From: Pseudomonadota bacterium
GTDB lineage: Bacteria; Desulfobacterota; Desulfobacteria; Desulfobacterales; ETH-SRB1
Assembly (NCBI GenBank): GCA_018897415.1
Contig: JAHIKR010000366.1
Coordinates: 1-5,645 of the forward strand
DNA: 5,645 nucleotides
Direction of reading: 5' to 3'
The position numbers were made by a program, and so were the translations under genes. The notes under the pieces were generated by a model, which was not told where the DNA came from, made no database searches, and saw only the letters and a program-made list of their open reading frames with translations. The stretch's first letter is position 1; each line of letters starts with the position of its first letter. Below, piece by piece: positions 4,900 to 5,645 of this stretch.

Positions 4900-5645
4900 A
4901 TGGGAATTGCTAACAATGACGATAACATACATCGTCTTAATTTTGAAGATAAAGAGATAATACTTTTAGGTACAGCCCATGTATCAAGGGAAAGCGCGAA
5001 GCTGGTTGACTCGGTAATAGAGGAAGAAAAACCTGACTGCGTCTGTGTTGAACTTTGCCAATCCAGATACCAGACTATCCGTCAAAGGGATAAATGGGAA
5101 AAGATGGATATAATAAAAGTGATTAAGGACAAAAAAGCATTCCTTCTCCTTTCCAATCTTCTTCTTGCTTCATTTCAAAAACGCATAGCCAAAAAATTTA
5201 ATTTAAAAGCTGGCGAGGAAATGAGAAAAGCCATTGAAAAAGCTGAAGCAATTGGAGCAAAAATACATCTTGCAGACAGGGATATTCGCATTACCCTGTC
5301 AAGGACCTGGCGCATAATGAGTTTCTGGGACAAGATAAAAATTTTGTTTCAGCTTATCCTGTCGTTAGGCGGAATTGAAGAAATCAGCGAAGAAGAAATC
5401 GAAAAAATGAAGCAACAAGATGTCCTTCAGGTTATTCTTGCAGATATTGAAAAATCACTTCCGGTGCTGAGAAATATACTTATAGACGAAAGGGATCAAT
5501 ATCTTGCATATAATATAAAGACTGCACCTGGTAAAAAGATTGTAGCTGTTGTCGGCGCCGGACACGTATCGGGCATAAAAAAGTACTGGAATGCTGAAAT
5601 AGATCTAAAGGCTCTTGAGGAAATCCCGCCAAAAAGTTTGGCCTC
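4900..5645 (+). CDS. TraB/PrgY (GumN-like) family protein, 3' end beyond the window
   Basis: The 248 codons present are open to the window edge. The protein matches the TraB/PrgY/TIKI superfamily. Motifs are LLGTAHVSRES (22-32, with the conserved GxxH), CVELC (49-53, with the conserved Glu E51), LADRDIRITLSRTW (124-137), ERDQYLA (197-203) and VVGAGHVSGI (217-226, the second conserved GxxH). These residues correspond to the proposed metalloprotease-like active site of the superfamily. PrgY/TraB of Enterococcus blocks pheromone activity and eukaryotic TIKI cleaves Wnt, but chromosomal bacterial members mostly have no known substrate. Relatives are usually near 390-400 residues and end in several membrane helices, which would lie past this window. 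The N-terminus starts directly at the domain with no signal peptide. It is divergent from the GlcF-like gene. Confidence 0.88.
   Translation, partial: MGIANNDDNIHRLNFEDKEIILLGTAHVSRESAKLVDSVIEEEKPDCVCVELCQSRYQTIRQRDKWEKMDIIKVIKDKKAFLLLSNLLLASFQKRIAKKFNLKAGEEMRKAIEKAEAIGAKIHLADRDIRITLSRTWRIMSFWDKIKILFQLILSLGGIEEISEEEIEKMKQQDVLQVILADIEKSLPVLRNILIDERDQYLAYNIKTAPGKKIVAVVGAGHVSGIKKYWNAEIDLKALEEIPPKSLA

Noticed and set aside
1..5645. CRISPR array or tRNA genes
   Set aside because: No regularly spaced direct repeats with unique spacers and no cloverleaf with tRNA signature bases were seen; the palindromes are irregularly placed.

Overview
The window looks like an AT-rich stretch of a chromosome from an anaerobic, redox-active bacterium, most likely one of the Desulfobacterota (former deltaproteobacteria). 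This rests on the gene families (a MOT1-type molybdate transporter, a rubrerythrin-like diiron protein, a GlcF-like iron-sulfur oxidoreductase, a TraB-family protein), on intergenic repeats of a kind I associate with that group, and on a candidate selenocysteine-encoding small gene. No rRNA, tRNA or taxonomic marker is present, so the assignment is an inference.

Positions 1-860 hold debris. On the minus strand are three broken genes: the C-terminal end of a Fic-family protein (416-670), the first 24 codons of a HigA-type antitoxin (318-392) and the tail of an IS1182-type transposase (70-286). Next comes a repeat element (about 728-857) that encloses a tidy three-way-junction hairpin (765-814). 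Positions 858-2791 carry two intact minus-strand genes, the molybdate transporter (858-2057) and a ferritin-like diiron protein (2276-2791), separated by palindromic repeats. A 20-bp inverted repeat (838-857 and 3024-3043, 19 of 20 matching) flanks this two-gene block. Positions 2858-3043 are another large imperfect palindrome.

At 3071 a very small plus-strand gene begins with a good ribosome binding site. It encodes a single membrane helix and reaches TGA after 29 codons. The frame stays open for 23 more codons, with a cysteine five residues after the TGA. A perfect 6-bp hairpin with an AGGU loop starts 10 nt after the TGA, which is the geometry of a bacterial SECIS element. I read this as a probable 53-residue membrane-anchored selenoprotein, and it is the most interesting item here. 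It runs convergently into the GlcF-like gene (3229-4539, minus), which is intact but has no visible flavoprotein partner. A 360-bp divergent intergenic region (4540-4899) follows, with a second copy of the composite palindrome unit, and then a TraB/PrgY-family gene (4900 to the window end, incomplete).

Functionally the intact genes point to redox and metal metabolism: molybdate uptake, peroxide or iron handling, a 4Fe-4S/CCG electron-transfer subunit and possibly a selenoprotein. Nothing in the sequence shows that they form a single pathway. Orientation and repeat-filled spacers suggest mostly independent transcription units.
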